DNA of 6,170 bases, taken from positions 1-6,170 of the forward strand of contig URGF01000113.1 of assembly GCA_900547285.1 (NCBI GenBank). The letters run 5' to 3'. This document shows, piece by piece, positions 6,106-6,170 of the stretch. The translations under genes were made by a program, and so were the position numbers. The notes beneath the pieces are model-generated. The model searched no databases, had not been told where the DNA came from, and was given only the letters and a program-made list of their open reading frames with translations. The stretch's first letter is position 1. Each line of letters begins with the position of its first letter. The DNA is from an uncultured Collinsella sp. GTDB taxonomy: Bacteria; Actinomycetota; Coriobacteriia; Coriobacteriales; Coriobacteriaceae.

Positions 6106-6170
6106 AAGCGGCACTTGGGGACGTTCCTTTTAATATGAGCAGGACATTGTCAAGAGGCAAAATCGGGCCT
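6106..6170. other. Distal gene-free end of the window
   Basis: Together with the control elements described separately, this completes a 276-base segment (5895-6170) without a gene. I see no open reading frame, tRNA or strong hairpin in its last 65 bases. A stretch at 6111-6131 containing GGGGACGTTCC has the look of ends of dispersed bacterial repeats, but only one copy is visible in the window. Confidence 0.3.

Noticed and set aside
6142..6163. A plus-strand GGACATTGTC...GAGGCAAAATC block resembling a short RAT site for a divergent gene
   Set aside because: It is several bases too short, cannot form the RAT stem, and no plus-strand gene is visible beyond it in the window.

Overview
The window looks like a piece of chromosome from a GC-rich anaerobic gut bacterium of the Actinomycetota, most likely a coriobacterium such as Collinsella. 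This placement is inferred from three things: the GC-rich third codon positions, the pairing of a PTS sugar operon with an anaerobic NuoF/GltD-type flavoprotein, and the style of the terminators. No taxonomic marker gene is present. All five recognisable genes lie on the minus strand, so the window reads from right to left.

Right part (about 5895-6170): a 276-base gene-free segment that appears to be the control region of a PTS operon. Reading leftward it holds a pair of 8-bp direct repeats exactly 21 bp apart, a plausible sigma-70-type promoter, and two mutually exclusive RNA structures. One is a small hairpin with an asymmetric bulge that resembles an antiterminator (RAT-like). The other is a longer terminator-like hairpin whose 5' arm contains one arm of the first. 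This is the layout expected of a BglG/LicT-controlled leader.

Centre (5894 down to 1407): a four-gene operon for uptake and hydrolysis of a maltose-like alpha-glucoside. The order is EIIA of the glucose type (5382-5894), a BglG/LicT-type antiterminator with a CAT RNA-binding domain and two PRDs (4509-5375), an alpha-glucoside-type EIICB permease (2793-4409), and a GH4 6-phospho-alpha-glucosidase (1407-2789). Phosphate would pass from HPr to EIIA, then to Cys481 of EIIB, then to the incoming sugar. The GH4 enzyme would hydrolyse the phospho-disaccharide, and the antiterminator would sense phosphate flux and open the leader. The operon ends at a perfect 16-bp stem terminator (1337-1374).

Left part (1-1150, partial): the first 383 codons of a separate transcription unit. 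It encodes an iron-sulfur flavoprotein that joins a NuoF-type [4Fe-4S] module to a GltD-like FAD/NAD(P) oxidoreductase. Such proteins are electron-transfer subunits for formate dehydrogenases or hydrogenases, and the catalytic partner would lie beyond the left edge.

The two most unusual points are the predicted leader switch and the GH4 active site. In the GH4 enzyme the metal-binding Cys of the usual C-D-M-P motif is replaced by Arg, and about 22 extra residues precede the catalytic Tyr. I found no wholly new system, CRISPR array, tRNA or rRNA, and no complete mobile element.
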